The notes: a model not told the origin generated them from the sequence alone. A DNA stretch of 64,000 bases from Dendrophyllia cribrosa (GCA_024195265.1 JAJLRJ010000009.1:36685710-36749709); one strand, 5' to 3'; numbered from the stretch's first letter, positions 1-15,000 are shown. Program-made: numbers and translations.

Positions 1-11
1 AGGAACTTTAC

Positions 12-3000
12 CTCAGCCAGTTCAGAGGTGTTTTCAGCTTTGTTAACATAATTCAATACATGTGACCAGTTGCCCAAATGAATGCTGACCTGTCAAAAAA
101 AAACACAAGATCAGGTGGCACAAATTTATCATCTGGGAGTTACAAATGTATGCACCTCAATAAGAAATCTCCATGTTTTTTAATCATTGCAGATTCTTAA
201 CACACAGTGATTTAGAAATATTTATACAATGTATGTACACATGTACAGTAAGTGAAGTTGGCACAAATTGGTGATTGTATAAATTAATTTTTATTTCCAA
301 CAATTGGAAATTAGAAATAATTTAATAATATTATTACAGCAGGGAATAAACATTCACAAACATATAATAATTGTCTAATTCTCTAATCTTGTTCTTGTAA
401 TGTTAAATTTTTTTAATTTTCAAGCATCAAAGAGCCAATATCTAACAGCCTCCCCAACCAAATTTATTAACTGATCAAGCAACCAAAAAGCAAATTTGAA
501 ATGGACTTTAAGAAGTAAAGAAGTCTTAATTCAAGACAAGGGATGGCAAAAAAAATAATAATAACAAAACTACAACAACTATTTAGATAAGATTTGGCCA
601 TTTTACTGTAAAATTAAATAAATTATGTACTTGTCTGCAATAAACAATAACAATTATCATTCAGTTCTTTTTTTTTATTACAATCATTGTAATAATGTTA
701 CTAACATGTACATGCACTTACCTTGATAACATTGACACACATATTAACAACTTGTTTTGCACTCATGCAGTAATCTCTCGCTCTGGAATAGCACTTCAAA
801 GCATTGCTGTTTTTAGTGGACAATAAAACAAGTTTAATACAGACTATTGAACCTCCTGCATGTGACCCGCACCCAAATGCAAAGCCAAGGTGAGCGTTTA
901 TGGGAGGTGGGCGCTTAAGAGAGGTCAGACCAAAGAGAGTCGTAATTTAGATTCTGTAGTAATTTAAATTTACAAAGCACCTACAGCACTGCAAAATATT
1001 GTATCATCTAGAGGTTTTGGTGCAAGGGACAAAAGTTTCAAACATTTATTTAAAATGTTTTGTAACACATTATTCTATTTTGCATCTGTAAATAATGGGC
1101 AAGTGGTCACTTATATGTACAGTACCAGAGGTTAAAACGTTACTATAGAAAAATTCAAATCACCAGTGTTAAAAGTGGTCGTGGGCTTTTACAGGGTTCA
1201 TACTTTTTTCTGATTTTAAAATTCCATGACTTTCCATGACCTATACAGTTAAGCTTTTAAATTTACTTTTTTAAATTTTTCATCTTGCTTTATTATTCCC
1301 ACAACCTATGCTGCCCTAGTGATTTTGTACCATGAACATAATTTTCCATGACTTTCCATGACCCACACTTAAATTTTAAGACTTTCCAGGCCTGGAAAAT
1401 TAAATTATACAATTCCATGACTTTCCAGGTTTTTCTGATGGTATGAACCCTGTTTTACGAGAGCTGGTTTGAACTATAATGATTTGACTTGATTGGTATT
1501 TTGAAACAGTGGTTGCTCACTGAGTGCAAACAAATTTCAATAATTTAATAAATTAAATTATAAACAGCGTAATAAAATGATTATTAATTTGTTTTAAAAT
1601 AGTCTATTTATGTATGATGATACTAACTTTAGGTCTCCACATTCAAAGAAATGATCCCCAAGGTCATCGTGTCCACGTCTGTCAAAAGACCAACATTTAA
1701 CAACGTGAGTGAGGAAACTCTGTGCCCGAATATCAAAGAAGCCATAACTAAAATCAAAGTCTCCTATAGAGTGTTTTCACTTACATGTACGTCATATCAA
1801 AATTTCGAAGCATTAAACAACAGTTTTTGATTCCAAAATGTTTATGGAATTGTAGAGAGTTTAAAACTACACATCTGGGCCAAATTTTAAAGCGCTAGAA
1901 CATTTCATTTAAGAGTTACATGTATAGGCGAAAAAGTATTAGACATTTTTAGTAAGAAATGTATGGACGGCCATCTTGGTATTCCACTTAGGGACACCAA
2001 CATGGCGGCCAAAAATTCGAAGTCTAATAACACCAAAAATCTAATCACAAAATATTGTATTCACTATATGTGCCATTAAATCATCTTATAATAATCTATA
2101 ATTCAAAAATAACTTTTAACTGGTTCAATTTTGTTTATTTTCACGGGTTATCTGAAATAGGTGACGAATTGCGTGACACATTTCAAACCTTTATAAATCG
2201 AAAGCAAAACATCGTTAAAGCCTGAAACGTTTTGTGAAAGATTATAACACTGGTATCCACATACCATGTTAGAAACAGCTTTGTAAGATGTATACTTTAG
2301 ATTTTTGAATTTTTATGACGTCACATGCAAGCACTCAATAAGCAAACTCGTGAATACAAAACGTCCGTACCCCCCCCCCCCCTCTCCTAGACATTTTGTT
2401 TCACCAACACCCCATCCTGTGCATTAACTCCGCACCCTCCCCTCCCTGCAATGACGTCCCATGCTGTACATATCCCAGGCCCAATATTAACAGCTGATTT
2501 AGCGATGGAGCGATCAAGCGAAGGAAATAGGCCATTTCCGAGTTGCCTTTAGCCTCTCTATCAAAGCGAGGCTAGGTGCGAAACCTTTCATATGAAAATG
2601 AGTTTTCACTCACATGTAAATAAGTTTTATTTGCATGTGAATGAAAACTCATTTTCATATGAAAGGTTTCGCACCTAGCCTCGCTTTGATAGAGAGGCTA
2701 AAGGCAACTCGGAAATGGCCTATTTATTTTTGCCACACTCCTATACCTTGTTCAATGCTTCACATATCCATGAGTTAAAAAAATTAGGTCATTAAATTTT
2801 CATCTCTAGTACAATGTATGTATGATGTGAAGCAGCTTGCCTGACTGAGCTCAGACAGTGAAGTATCAGCTGTTCAAAGTTGGGATGTTGTGTCACCAAA
2901 AAACTCAGTTGGGCCACCATAAACTATGTAACAATAGTTGCATCATTATTCTTTACAATGAATTTATTTTGTTTCATAATATTGCTGATAGAGCAGTTTT

Positions 3001-6000
3001 CAATTGAGTGTCGTAAAACCAAAACCAAAGTAATTACTCTGACCAATCACAGCAGTCGTAAACAATCCAATGAACCAATCAGAGCTCGAAGCAATTACAT
3101 GTCGCGGGCGCCAAGCGCGGGAAAACGCGTGCGAGCAAGTCACGATTGGTTTTGGTTTTACTTCTGATTGGTCGAGAAAGTGGCGCGAGATTTTTTAGCC
3201 AATCACAAAGCGTAGCAATGCAAAACCAAAGCAATTGTGTAATTACTTTCGACAGTCAATTGAAAACTGCTCTAACAATAGTTACATCATTATTCTTTAC
3301 AATGCATTTATTTTGTTTCATAATATTGCTGATATACTGTACATGTACATTATAATTATCGGTATTTTATTTGTAATCACCTGATGCTTTCTTTGATGGA
3401 GTTACTCTTGTAGTTTTTTAGATCTGTATCTAGCTTCTCAAGCTGCACAGCAAATAATATTAAAATAATATTATGTATAAAATTATTTTTGAGTATATAT
3501 GTTGTGGTTCAAATTTTTCTTTGGTTTAAATTTTTTTAAACCAGTTTGATTTTTGTTTTCCTTTGTCTCAGAATATGGTAATAAATCTGAGACAATAGAA
3601 AATAAAAATTAAACAAGAGAAACATTTGAACCACAACATATACATGTATTTAGTAAATTTTTACCTCTCGATAATGATTTTCTAGATTTCTGATTGGTCC
3701 CACCGCTACCGATCTGAGTCGTTATTGGTTAATTTGCCTAAATATGGAAAAATGATGACAATTACGCAAAACAAAATTGTTTTCTTCGTCGCGAAAAAAA
3801 AAAATGGCGAGATTCGGGAAGCTTTCGTCCCTAGAAATTCAACAAATGGTTGAAAATGCGACGCCGGCCAACACCTTTCCGGTTATTTGAGTGTTTTAAA
3901 ATTTACTAAAACAGTTATTCATCTCGGCCTCGCCAAATATGAGCTGATATATAACCAACTCGGCGCGGCGCCTCGTTGGTTATATAATTTATCAGCTCAT
4001 ATTCGGCTCGTCCTCGATGAATAACTGCTAAATATACAAGTAGTGAAATAATATTAAAATACAAAAAATATATTAAATAATAATTTGAAACTTAGAAAAA
4101 CATATATAGATTATGTCCATTGTGGTTCAAATGTTTTGTTTTTATTTGTCCTAGATTCATTATCATAATATGAGGAAGGAAAACAAAGATCAATATGAAA
4201 GTTAGCTAGTACAGCTTTGAATGACATGGAATAAGAAATGTTGTGTCCTGGATTCCAGTGTTACGATTTACCTTCAGTGCAGCTTTTTTGCTTGTAGTCT
4301 CCATCCATGTTGTGTCTATGGGAGGAGACTCAAGTTCACTGCGACTGCTGAAAAACAAAATTAATTGACCCTAATGTTAAGGTTAAGGTATAATTGTGAC
4401 ACACAAGCCACAGGTGACCCACTTGGCTGCCAGCTTAACCCGGTTTTTGTAGAACTTAGAACTTAGAATGTGTACTCCCAACTAGCTAGTGAGAACTAAT
4501 ACTGGGAGGGTGCTTGAGTGGGTGACTTTAAATTAGGTGCCGGATAAATAGTGCAGGTGAAATTAAATAGACAAGGAGTATTGCTACTTCCCCCTGGAAG
4601 GCTAATACACTCAGCATTTTGTCACTGGTAGATCCATTATTTATACATCTGGGTGGAGAGAGACAATGTGGAATAAAGTTTCTTGTCTAAGGAAACAACA
4701 CGACTGCTCATGAGACCAGGCCTCAAACCACAGACCTTTGGATCTGAAGTCCAACACATAAACCACCACTGCGCCTCCACACATTGTTATGAATAGTAAT
4801 ACATATATCTTATTGACCAAGTGCAAGGGCCGTACTGGGAGAATATCAGCCCGAGGTCTTGACAGTATGGACTGAGCGCAGCGAGGTATGTACAGAAAAG
4901 ACTGAGGGCCGATATTCTCCCAGTACGGTCCCGAGCAAGCTTGGTTAATAAGAGATTTATTAAACGACTCCTGCTGGCAGGAGGATCGCGTGGGATCATT
5001 CGGGACAATGCCCGGTCCAATACTTTGAGAATATTGGACCGGCAATCGAGCATTTTAATTGGTTGATTTTAGTTATTGGCCCTCTGACTGTCTTAGTCAT
5101 GTAATAAATGTACAAGTTTCTAAAACAAGTCTTCAGGGACCATACTAAACCCAGCTTCTGTAGCATGAACCGATTGAGAGTAACTACATGTACTTCTCGA
5201 GCTCCCTGATGAATGAGATGCTAGTCCGTTGCAAGATTACCCCCCAGCATTGTTTGCCAGCGAGGAAACAGTAATTAATTTATACACTTGGGCAAAGAAA
5301 GACAATGTGGAGCAAAGTGGATAAATTAATAAATATAACATAATTATAATACTAACCAGGCTTCAGTCATTCTCGTCACAATCTCCTGGTACAACTGCAC
5401 ATTAAATGTTTGTTTCACATAATTCAGGGCTATCCTGGAAAAATTAATAATTAAATAGATAATAAGAATGTTGTAAAAATTTACAAAATAATGTACTAAT
5501 TAAAAAAAATGAGAAAAAAAAGGTTATTTACAAAGTGGTCGCTTGCGAAGTGGTTACTTATTAAGAGAGTGGTCATTAAGAGAGAGTTGACTGTACTTTG
5601 TACATTAAAATATAAATTTATAAGATAAACTGGGGTTATAGATGCCTTAAATGAGTGACTTCAGATACAAATACATTGTACTGTAAGGAGGACCTTAGAT
5701 ATCAACCACCCCTCAGCCAAGGACAGTCTGCTAAACAAACATTAGTCCCTGTAAACCATATATTTTTACTCCCTACATACATGTACATGTACAATGTATA
5801 TATGTATAAACTATACGTTATAATGTACATGTACATGTATACAGGATATCAACAGAAAGCTTCAGAAATGTAATTTTTGATAAAAATATACATTTAGCCT
5901 GGTTTAGTTTAGAAAGCTCTTGATGTAATTTATCCGAGCATACAAAAATCTCCAATTTCGAAAACTATGATTTTTTTCCTTTTCGTCTTTGTAAGATACA

Positions 6001-9000
6001 TGTAAGGTCTAATAAATAATTATAATTATTATATGGAGATCACAAAAATCATTATAATACTAATTAATATTACTGACAATGTAGAGTATAAAAAATATTT
6101 TTTCCATTTACCTCAGGGCATCAACTTCTAATGAAGGGCAATGCTTGGCAACAAACAATAATCTGTTGAGCTTTGTGAGGCCAGTGTAATTAGATGCATA
6201 AACATCAAGGTCCTAAAAAGGAAAACTAATCAAAGGCTCCTACATGTACATGTACATGTACATGTCACTGTAGGAGCCAACTGGTGAATTTTTTCCCACC
6301 CTACGTCTAACTCCCCACCCTCTCATCTCCTAGGCGTTTTGCTCCACCGAACTCCACCCCTTCCCCTCCCAGAAATGGCAGGTGACCATAACACATCGCA
6401 TCTGGACTCAATGCTTTTGGTTGGTTTAGCCAGTTTTTAGTAAAAATTAATACATGCTAATTTTTCAAATTTAAGCCTTTTGCTAAAAAAAAACTACATA
6501 CAGTCAAAGCTCTTGTATTAAATGTGGTTAAATGTAATTTAAGCTAAGTTAAACGCGAAACAATGCTGGTCTGTGGTCTCCCTTGTGGTGGACATGCGCA
6601 GTGGTTGGGGGATCTGCAGGGGGTCGCGTGGTTTTACAGCTTGGCCTTTGAGGTCAACTCATGAATTTTCACGTGCACTTTTGCCATTTCAACGGTGCTT
6701 GGCGACTTCGCTCCCTGCCCTCCCTCCCTGTCTGGTAAGTATGTGGTAAGTATCATGGTTCCACTGTTTTTCAGTGTGACAGTGCCTGGTGGTTGCCGCT
6801 CACAGGGTTGTCATGGTTACCCGACGCGCTCGGCTCTCGTGCTCGAGGCTCCACCATCTTTCCAGGCACCTTCCCCAAGCTCATCTTTTGTTGATGAGTT
6901 TAACGGGACACTGTCACAGATTCACAGGCATGGACCAGGCTCACTTCAGATATCTTTTCCATCCTGATATTTTTCAAAATTCTTTTCTGTCCTAAGTTTA
7001 TTCATTTTCCAATATGACTGCCACCACTAGTTGACACCATTTTGAAATTAACACTTCAACTTGAAAAATTCAGGCAGAACTTTTCAAGTTTCTCAAGTTT
7101 TTGAGAAACTGCGTATGCACCCTCGTGACAATGTCCCTTTAAGTGACCACCTTGGGAAGGAGTCAGAGCACAATCGAAGATTGAAAAACAATCTTCCAAG
7201 CTTGAAAAACATTAAATTTCAAAACAGCTCTCTTTTTATAAGTGTTGATCAAAGATGTGAGACTTTTTTTATCTGACAAAAGAAGTTCTCTGATACATTA
7301 ATTTTGCAGGGGTGAAGCTAAGAGAACACTTACTGTAGCAGGCTCATTAACACACCCAGCCAGTTTTTCTGGCTTGTGCAGCTTCAAAATCACCCCAAGT
7401 CTTTGTTTTTTAATGAAATTTCAGCCGCTGATAATTTCCCTTTCAGCTGATGAAATTAGCCAGCAGTCAGCTCTTACATTGTAGCTACATCTCTGATTTT
7501 GTATGTGTGGTGAGATGTTGGTTTGTTAGGCATCACAGTACAACCTGCACATAAAAACTTCTAAACCACACAAGATCACAGTACAACATCTTTCACACAA
7601 AAGAAGTTTCTGATTTTATAAGTTTATCCATCGTTTTGCCTGTCATTTCATGTAACCAAGAGAAATAGTCAAAAATGTAATAAACATTTAAGAGATTAAC
7701 AATATTGACCCCAGTACTCACCAAAGTTGCAGACTCAATGATGAAGTTGTTCTCGTGTGAGCTGTTGTCACTCTCAGGTGACACATCAACCTGCATGGGT
7801 TCGACTAAGTTCTATAGAAATTAAATAAATATTAATCTCAATAACATCATGATTATTATAAATGTAAGCTTAAAGGGGCTAATGTATGTCATGACAGTTT
7901 TTATGAATTTGTTTCAGATTGTGCTAGAATTAAAACTAAGCATCTTACTTCAAACACGAAACGCTCTTAGAACACTAAGAACAAGATACTGTACATGTAT
8001 GAAGTAAATTCTTGTACATGTAGAAAGAATAAACTATAATTAGTTTTTAGCAAATTTTCCAAAACATACATGTATTGAACCAACTTGAAAAAATTGTCCA
8101 ATTTTGCAATTCATTTCCATCCTGGCCATCTTTTGTCAGACAGTTGTTTATAGTTTCATTATACTCGTAAAGCAATTTCAAACAAAACTGGACGTCCATT
8201 ATTTTTGTGTTTCCACTGGTATAAATATGTCTTTTAGCTTTTTAAAATAACACTAAAAATGGTGATGATATCTTTCAACTTTGAGAAACTTGTGTACCAC
8301 CATGAACAATCCAACGGAAAATCGATTGCCACAGCTGTACTAGTGAAAGATTAAAGTTTAAAATGGGGTATGTTTTATGGAAATCAGAGTTGCCATAGCA
8401 ACGTAATGATGTCATCTCCAATTTTATGTAAGACCGAATTTCTTGTCACCAAGAGATAATTTTGGAAAACGCTCTTTGCATGTTCGACCTGACATACTTG
8501 TCTTAAGATCTACAACATTTTACAAATTTCTATGGAAGCATTTTCGAGAAAATTTCGGCTGAACTTTTAAGGTGTTAAAATACAACAAAAACAAATTAAA
8601 CAATTTTGAAATGTTATTAAAAATTATGTCTACAAGGCTTGATGAAATAATATTTTGGCCTGAAATGAATTTTATACCATCCAAATACCTTGAGTGAAAA
8701 TCTCTGCAAAATCATCCATTTGATTTTTATAAACATTGGCTTGAATATGAACTGGTCTAGAGTGTTATTTCGCATTTTTATCAAAAATTGACCTACACTT
8801 ATTAAAATGGTCACGAATTTAAAAGCAATATTCAATACAACTGCCAAGTTTCAAATTCATTGAAACATTCTAAGGCTGTCAATTTCCATCCTCAACCTAG
8901 GAAAATATTCCACTGATTTTCATGCTAGTGGTTTGTTGCTATCATTATGCGTCTCCATTGTCTCGAATCGCCATGCAATAATTATATTGTAAATTTGATT

Positions 9001-12000
9001 TCAGTACATAATGAATTCATACATGTAAACACTTCATTGCTTTGTTTTAAGTGCTACATGTACATGTACATGAATTCATGATGTACTGAAAGTTAAAATT
9101 CTACGTGATTTGTATATTATATAAAACAGGGAATGATGTGGCAACTCTGATTTGAATAAAACGTACCTCATCTGAAACTTTAATCTTCTCTAGTAGAGCT
9201 GTGGCAATCAATTTTTCATTGTATCGTTTGTGGTGGTACACAAGTTTCTCAAAATTAAAAGGTATCACTCAAAAACCCAGTCGAGCCACCTTAAACATGT
9301 ACAATCATGTACATGTACCTACAACCAGTACATTGTTTGTCAAATTATAGTATTACATGTGCAATTAATTCTTGTTAATTTGACACTTACAGTCAAACTG
9401 GATGTTCTTTTGCGGGCAACTTTGCAAACTTCCGCCGCAACATTGGTATTTTGATTGACAGTTTGCTTCGAGCAAGTTGGAAGTTTCGCGAGCAAGTTCC
9501 TATTTCAAACTTGTTGTCAGTTGCAAATTGCGAATATTGTGAAAACACGTCCTTCTTCAGTTATGGCTCATGTACATCGCAATAATACCTGACCTCGGTT
9601 GAGAAAAGAGAAAGAATAATGGTCGTCTGGTGTAAAACAAGAACAAATCTCAAGCATTATTAGATTATCAAGGCAAACTGTATCCAATATTGTAAACAGA
9701 TTTTTACAACACAAGATGTATTTTCCCGGTAAACCTGGCTGGAAGGAACGAACAGTTTCTACTCCTGACATTGTAGAGTTTGTGAAATACTGCAAGGTAA
9801 CCAAAACCAAGTACTTTCAATTCAGAAATCCGGCAACTGACAGCAAGTTTGAAATAGGAACTTGCTCGCGAAAGTTGCAACTTGCTCGCACAACTTCCAA
9901 CTTGCTTGAAGCAAACTGTCAATCAAAATACCAATGTTGCGGCGGAAATTTGCAAAGTTGCCCACAAAAGAACATCCGGTTTGACTGTAAAGGGAAACTG
10001 TCCTGGCTGATACTGTATAATATCATGTTTTCATGATTATGAGCCAGAAACTTGCTTTATTTATCTTGAAATAGAAAGAACAAATTCCCAAAAGTGATGA
10101 AAGCAAAGAAATGTGTACTTCAAAATTCCACAAGAATGGCAATTTTGATTTCTTGACCACCTGTCACAAAATCAAATTTGATGAACTGTAATCCACTTCC
10201 ATCCTTGCAATCCTGCATGTTATCTCCAAACTATGGCTTTTGTTTTGCTCTATAGAATCTTTTTATCCAATTAAGTTGTATATTTGGTGGAATTTCACGG
10301 TATGACATGGAAATCATTAGAGTAAGCAAAATTTTGTTAGTTTGGTGGGACAGCTACACCTGCAGTGTCCCTTTTAATAAAAATGCTTTGTTCAATGTAC
10401 CGTTCCAGAAAATATCTTGGATTTAACTTATACATTTACATAATATTGGTGCAACTCTCCACTTTTAATTTATAACTAATGATGCTTTAGCTCTGGCCGG
10501 GGGTACTGTGAAAACTTTTGGGTGGGGGTGTGCCCCTGGGACTCTGAGACCTTTAACTCGTACTAGACCATTTTAGCTGCATTTTGCAACACTATTCTAG
10601 ACTAAACACCGAAAAACCCTAAGCTATCCTAGACCTATTCCGACTCGCTATCACAGTTATAGACCTTACCCGCGTTCGTCACAAGCCCACGCGCGAAAAC
10701 ATGAAAGCGAGGCTCGGGTGGACAAGTAAACAAACATGGCGGACAAGGCAGACATTCCAGCGAAGCCGACGGCAAAAACGCCGGCAGATATTAAATGGTG
10801 TAAGTCTCTGGAGAGCTTACCCGTGTTCACAAAGAAAGAGATAGATATACAGTACACCGGAACAAAAGTGGAAAACGGAAGGCTGACGATGTTGCTAAAC
10901 CTATTAAAAAAACACTAAAACGTGGCGCAAAATTTCAAGAAGAACGTTATCTTTCATCAGATTCGGTATACACGAAGGTATTTAAGAACACATTCATGGT
11001 CAAAGCAAAGTGTCGAGCCAGTATGAGCACTCGGGAAATTCACGATCTAGAGACTTCACTTGATGTATCATCGGGAAATGTACTCATGGCACACTGTACT
11101 TGCAAGGCCGGTAACAGTGGGTACTGTAACCATGTGATGAGTCTGCTACTTGAACTCGCTCGGTACTCCTTGGAAGAGCTAGATAGGGTTCCTGAGGAAG
11201 CAGCCTGTACAAGCACGTTAAGAAGATGGGGTATCCCAGGTGAAATATAAATCAATTTTGTAATTCATTAGACTGGCCCACTTAACCACTTAATTTAGCA
11301 CTACAGTGTAGCTACCTGCAGGCCAGTCCAGCTGGAAATAATTTAAATAAAATTAAAAGAAAGGTTATTTTTGTCGTTCTTTTTTTGTTTTTCAATAGGC
11401 GAGAAGGGTCTTCCCAAAGAAGCTATAATGAGCACGTCAGTTCAAAAGGAGTTAACAAATAGGGGGATAAAGCCTACTCTGTATGACCCAAGGGTCAAAG
11501 AAAGACAAACACTAGACCTTCCTGGAGTGGATGTGTTAAAAAAAGAATTGGAGAAAATTAATCCCTTTATTGGTTTTTCACACATCATCCCTAAAAAGCC
11601 TGAATTGTTGAGCACTGTAGACACCAGGTATGGACCACAAGTTATTGGATCACCACTCTCTTTTCATTTGAGTGCACTAGATTTTAACTTTACTGTTGTT
11701 ACCAACCTGGAACAATCGGCTAGCTTTCCTCAAGCTGATTCAACTGACATTAACAAAGTCAATTTGCCACATAAGTTCCCTGATTTGCCTGAAGCTGTTC
11801 ATTTTACCACTGCTCAAGATAATTTTATTGAAAGCTTAAGAGTAACATGTCAGGAGAGCATTGATATTGAGAAAAGAACTGTTAAGCAAAGAGAGTGTGA
11901 TGAATGGATCAAATACCGTGAAAATCGACTTGGATCATCAGTATGTCACAGGATTTATGTGAGAAAGAGAAGTTTTAATAATCTTGCAAAAGACATTAAC

Positions 12001-15000
12001 CAGCCCTTTAAGCCTCTTGATGACATGCCAGCATTTCTACAGAAAAAACTAAGACATGGCATAAAATTTGAGCCAGTGGCAAGAGACAAATATTATGATG
12101 TCATGAAACACCATTTGAAGAGACCAATCACCTTAAGGGAGACAGGGATGGTTATTCCTCCAAGCATGTTTTGGCTTGAGGGTAGCCCAGATGGTCTTGT
12201 GATTGACCCATGCTCCACATCTGGCAAACTAGGAACAATTGAACTTAAATGCCCAGAGGGTAAGAAAAACCACACCCCACAGGAAGCAATGGAGGACAAA
12301 TCCTTCTACATCGAGTTAGTGAATGGTAAACCCACCCTGAAGAAAGACCATCACTTAGGGTATTACACACAGATCCAGTTAGTCATGGGTTTCTGTGGAC
12401 TAGACTGGGTTGACTTTGTTGTTTACCTTTTCAAGGGGATGATTATTACCAGAGTTCCATTTGATAAAGACTATTTTAACAGTGTGGTACGTAAAATCAA
12501 CACCTTCTATGTCCAGTGGTTTCTCCCTCAAGTCATGAACTGAGTTTGTTAGTATGCTACAGTACCTTATATTTATTGAGTCAACATTGAAGAATAGGAA
12601 CAACAAGTACAGTAGTTACAGTATACCAAGATATGACATAACTAATTTTCCAGAGTTTGAGCTTTTCATCCAATGATGATCAATAATCCTTGTTATTGTT
12701 AATTTCAACACACAATCAATTGTGCACAAGAGAAAAAAAAATGATTGCCAAACCTAAAACTTTCACCACTACTATAAATAAAGCTTGCCCAATGAGAAGA
12801 ATTTGCATTGTGGATCAAAGGATAAGATGATCGGACAGAGAATGGTATTTTATACTAGATTTTGTCATGGAAATAAATGAAATTATGAAAAGATGTGTGA
12901 ATAACAGTTTTGCCTAGAGGAAATAATAAAAAAATCACTTTAATGACAGGAAAATCTGAAGAACATTTATACCATTTGTGCACATTTTGGTTGGAATAGA
13001 AGTAGTCTTAAGTGAAATGAAGATGTTAAGCCTCATTAAGAACAATCTTATTTAAGCAGCTAATTAAGATAATACAGTGCTGTTGTTACAATGGTATGTG
13101 TAGCAACGACAGGATGGTTACTGATGTTAAAAACTCGTGGAAATGAAGAGTGATCAATATGGAGAGGTGGTGTTGCAAGAGCAGGGACTTTAGTTAACCC
13201 CAAACAGAGAAAGTGCATTTTTATGTTTAAAAATGCCTTACCCTTGCTAATTATTGCACCCCTTGGAGTAAACTGTAAGACCTTTTAAGGTCTTTTAAGG
13301 TAAAAGTTAAAACTTTTCTTTACTGCTTAATGAGTGGGTCCATAAAGTTGCATAAAAGGCAAGCTACTGTCCATATTTGGTTTATAGTCCCATTCAAATT
13401 CAGAGGAATTTCAGTCTTTAAGATCTTAAATTTCTTGATTCGAGCAATGATACGCTCCACATGGATTCTAACTGAAGCTATTGTTTGACTTAATACAACA
13501 TCTTCCTTGTCAAGCTGCTCTTTGTCATCCAGAAATGCAGGTATGTTTAGTTTAACTCCAAGTGGGTCAAGTAAGTCCTGGATAGTGAACCCTCTGTCTG
13601 CCATAATTGAATCTCCTTTGTCCCAAAGCCCTGGGTTTAATATTCCACATCTGGCTACTATCTCCTTGTCGGATAAAGAGCCTGGATACAGTTGACTCAC
13701 AAATGTTATGGCTCCAGAAGGACTGATTCCAACTAGAGCTTTGTATGTAACATGGTGCTCGTAGTGTGAGTAAAGCGCACTCTGTGTAATTAGGCTAGAT
13801 GGCACCTGAACAAAGATTTCTGTGCAATCAATTATGCATCTTGTTGAAGGATAACTATCCTTAAAACATATTGGCATGGATGAAGTAACCTGATCCTTAG
13901 ATGGCCATATAGGGATGCTCCCTAAGCAGAAGTACAAGTAATTTGACCAGGTAATCAAGTACCTTGAAACTGTTGACTTGCCAATGCCAAATAGCCATGC
14001 CAAGTGTTTCTGTCCAAATCCACATCGTAACCACACCAAGAACATAAATAGTTGTTCAATAACATCCAATTTAGGGCTCATACCTGGCTTACTTCCTTCT
14101 TTAAACTTGCATTTCTCAGGTTCATCTGATGCTTTCTTGGAAGCTTCATGATATTTTAAATTATTTGCATTCTCACCAGGACTCAAAAATTGGAAAAGAA
14201 TGTCAAACTTTTCTGGAGGCAAACCAGTGAATGATTTGAAAACATCTTCTTGTTTTCTGATGTTGTTAGAGTAAAACTGCTGTTTTTTCAGTTTTTCTAT
14301 GTCACCTTTTAACTCGCTATTTTCCTTTTCAACATCACTTTTCTCCTTGATCAAAGTACACACTTTCGAATTTAACTTTTCTACAACGTTTCTCAAATAA
14401 ACGCAATCTTTACAGACCTGTGTATTTTGCTTAGCTATGGTTGAATTTTCTTTTTCTTGTTGATCACATTTAAGCTTAACATTTTCGTTTTGCTTAAAAC
14501 TTACTTCTAGACACCTCTTCTTCGGTGATTTCCGAACAAATGCAGTTGAACTTGTATTCCAGCTAAACTTTGAAGGGGTGGTAGTCTTGTCCTTCAGATC
14601 TTTCCTGCCGTTCAAGTGTTTTTTTATTTCCTCTGGACGAAAATGACGTTCACATATCTTGGTGTATCCAGTCACAACAAATCCGTCTCTGTGCTCTTGC
14701 CTCTTTATAGCCAAAAGCCATCGATTTTTAATTTTGGCATTTAAAGGAAATGAAAAAAACGAAATGCCAGTCTTGTTTCCTTCATTGTCGTAAAAGGCAT
14801 TATGACAGTCAGGAACGCAGCAGTATTTGCTTCGCCCACCGGGAGAAGAACGGAAACAGTCGTCCGCGATGGGAGTGTCCGCCATGTTTGTTTTCTTGTC
14901 CACCCGAGCCTCGCTTTCATGTTTTCGCGCGTGGGCTTGTGACGAACGCGGGTAAGGTCTATTAGTTAACGGGGGTCAGTAAAAACGTAGTACTGCCCGC

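Larger units (their letters stand above)
10661..14960. mobile_element. ISL2EU-type DNA transposon, 4.3 kb, with precise ends
   Basis: The ends are inverted repeats of about 85 bases beginning AGACCTTACCCGCG, with about one mismatch. They are flanked by AT on both sides (10659-10660 and 14961-14962), a 2-bp target-site duplication. Inside are two divergent genes: a SWIM/YqaJ gene on plus and a THAP-DDE transposase on minus. A THAP/DDE transposase plus a YqaJ nuclease-like second protein and a 2-bp duplication fit the ISL2EU class of eukaryotic transposons, from memory. It lies in intron 1 of CSN1. The near-identical ends suggest a recent insertion. Confidence 0.85.

Noticed and set aside
9716..10036. 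106-codon frame
   Set aside because: It runs through the inverted arm of a foldback element and into the next MITE; the reverse strand carries similar open frames.
13507..14965. Plus-strand frames opposite the THAP transposase
   Set aside because: Antisense shadows of an intact transposase.
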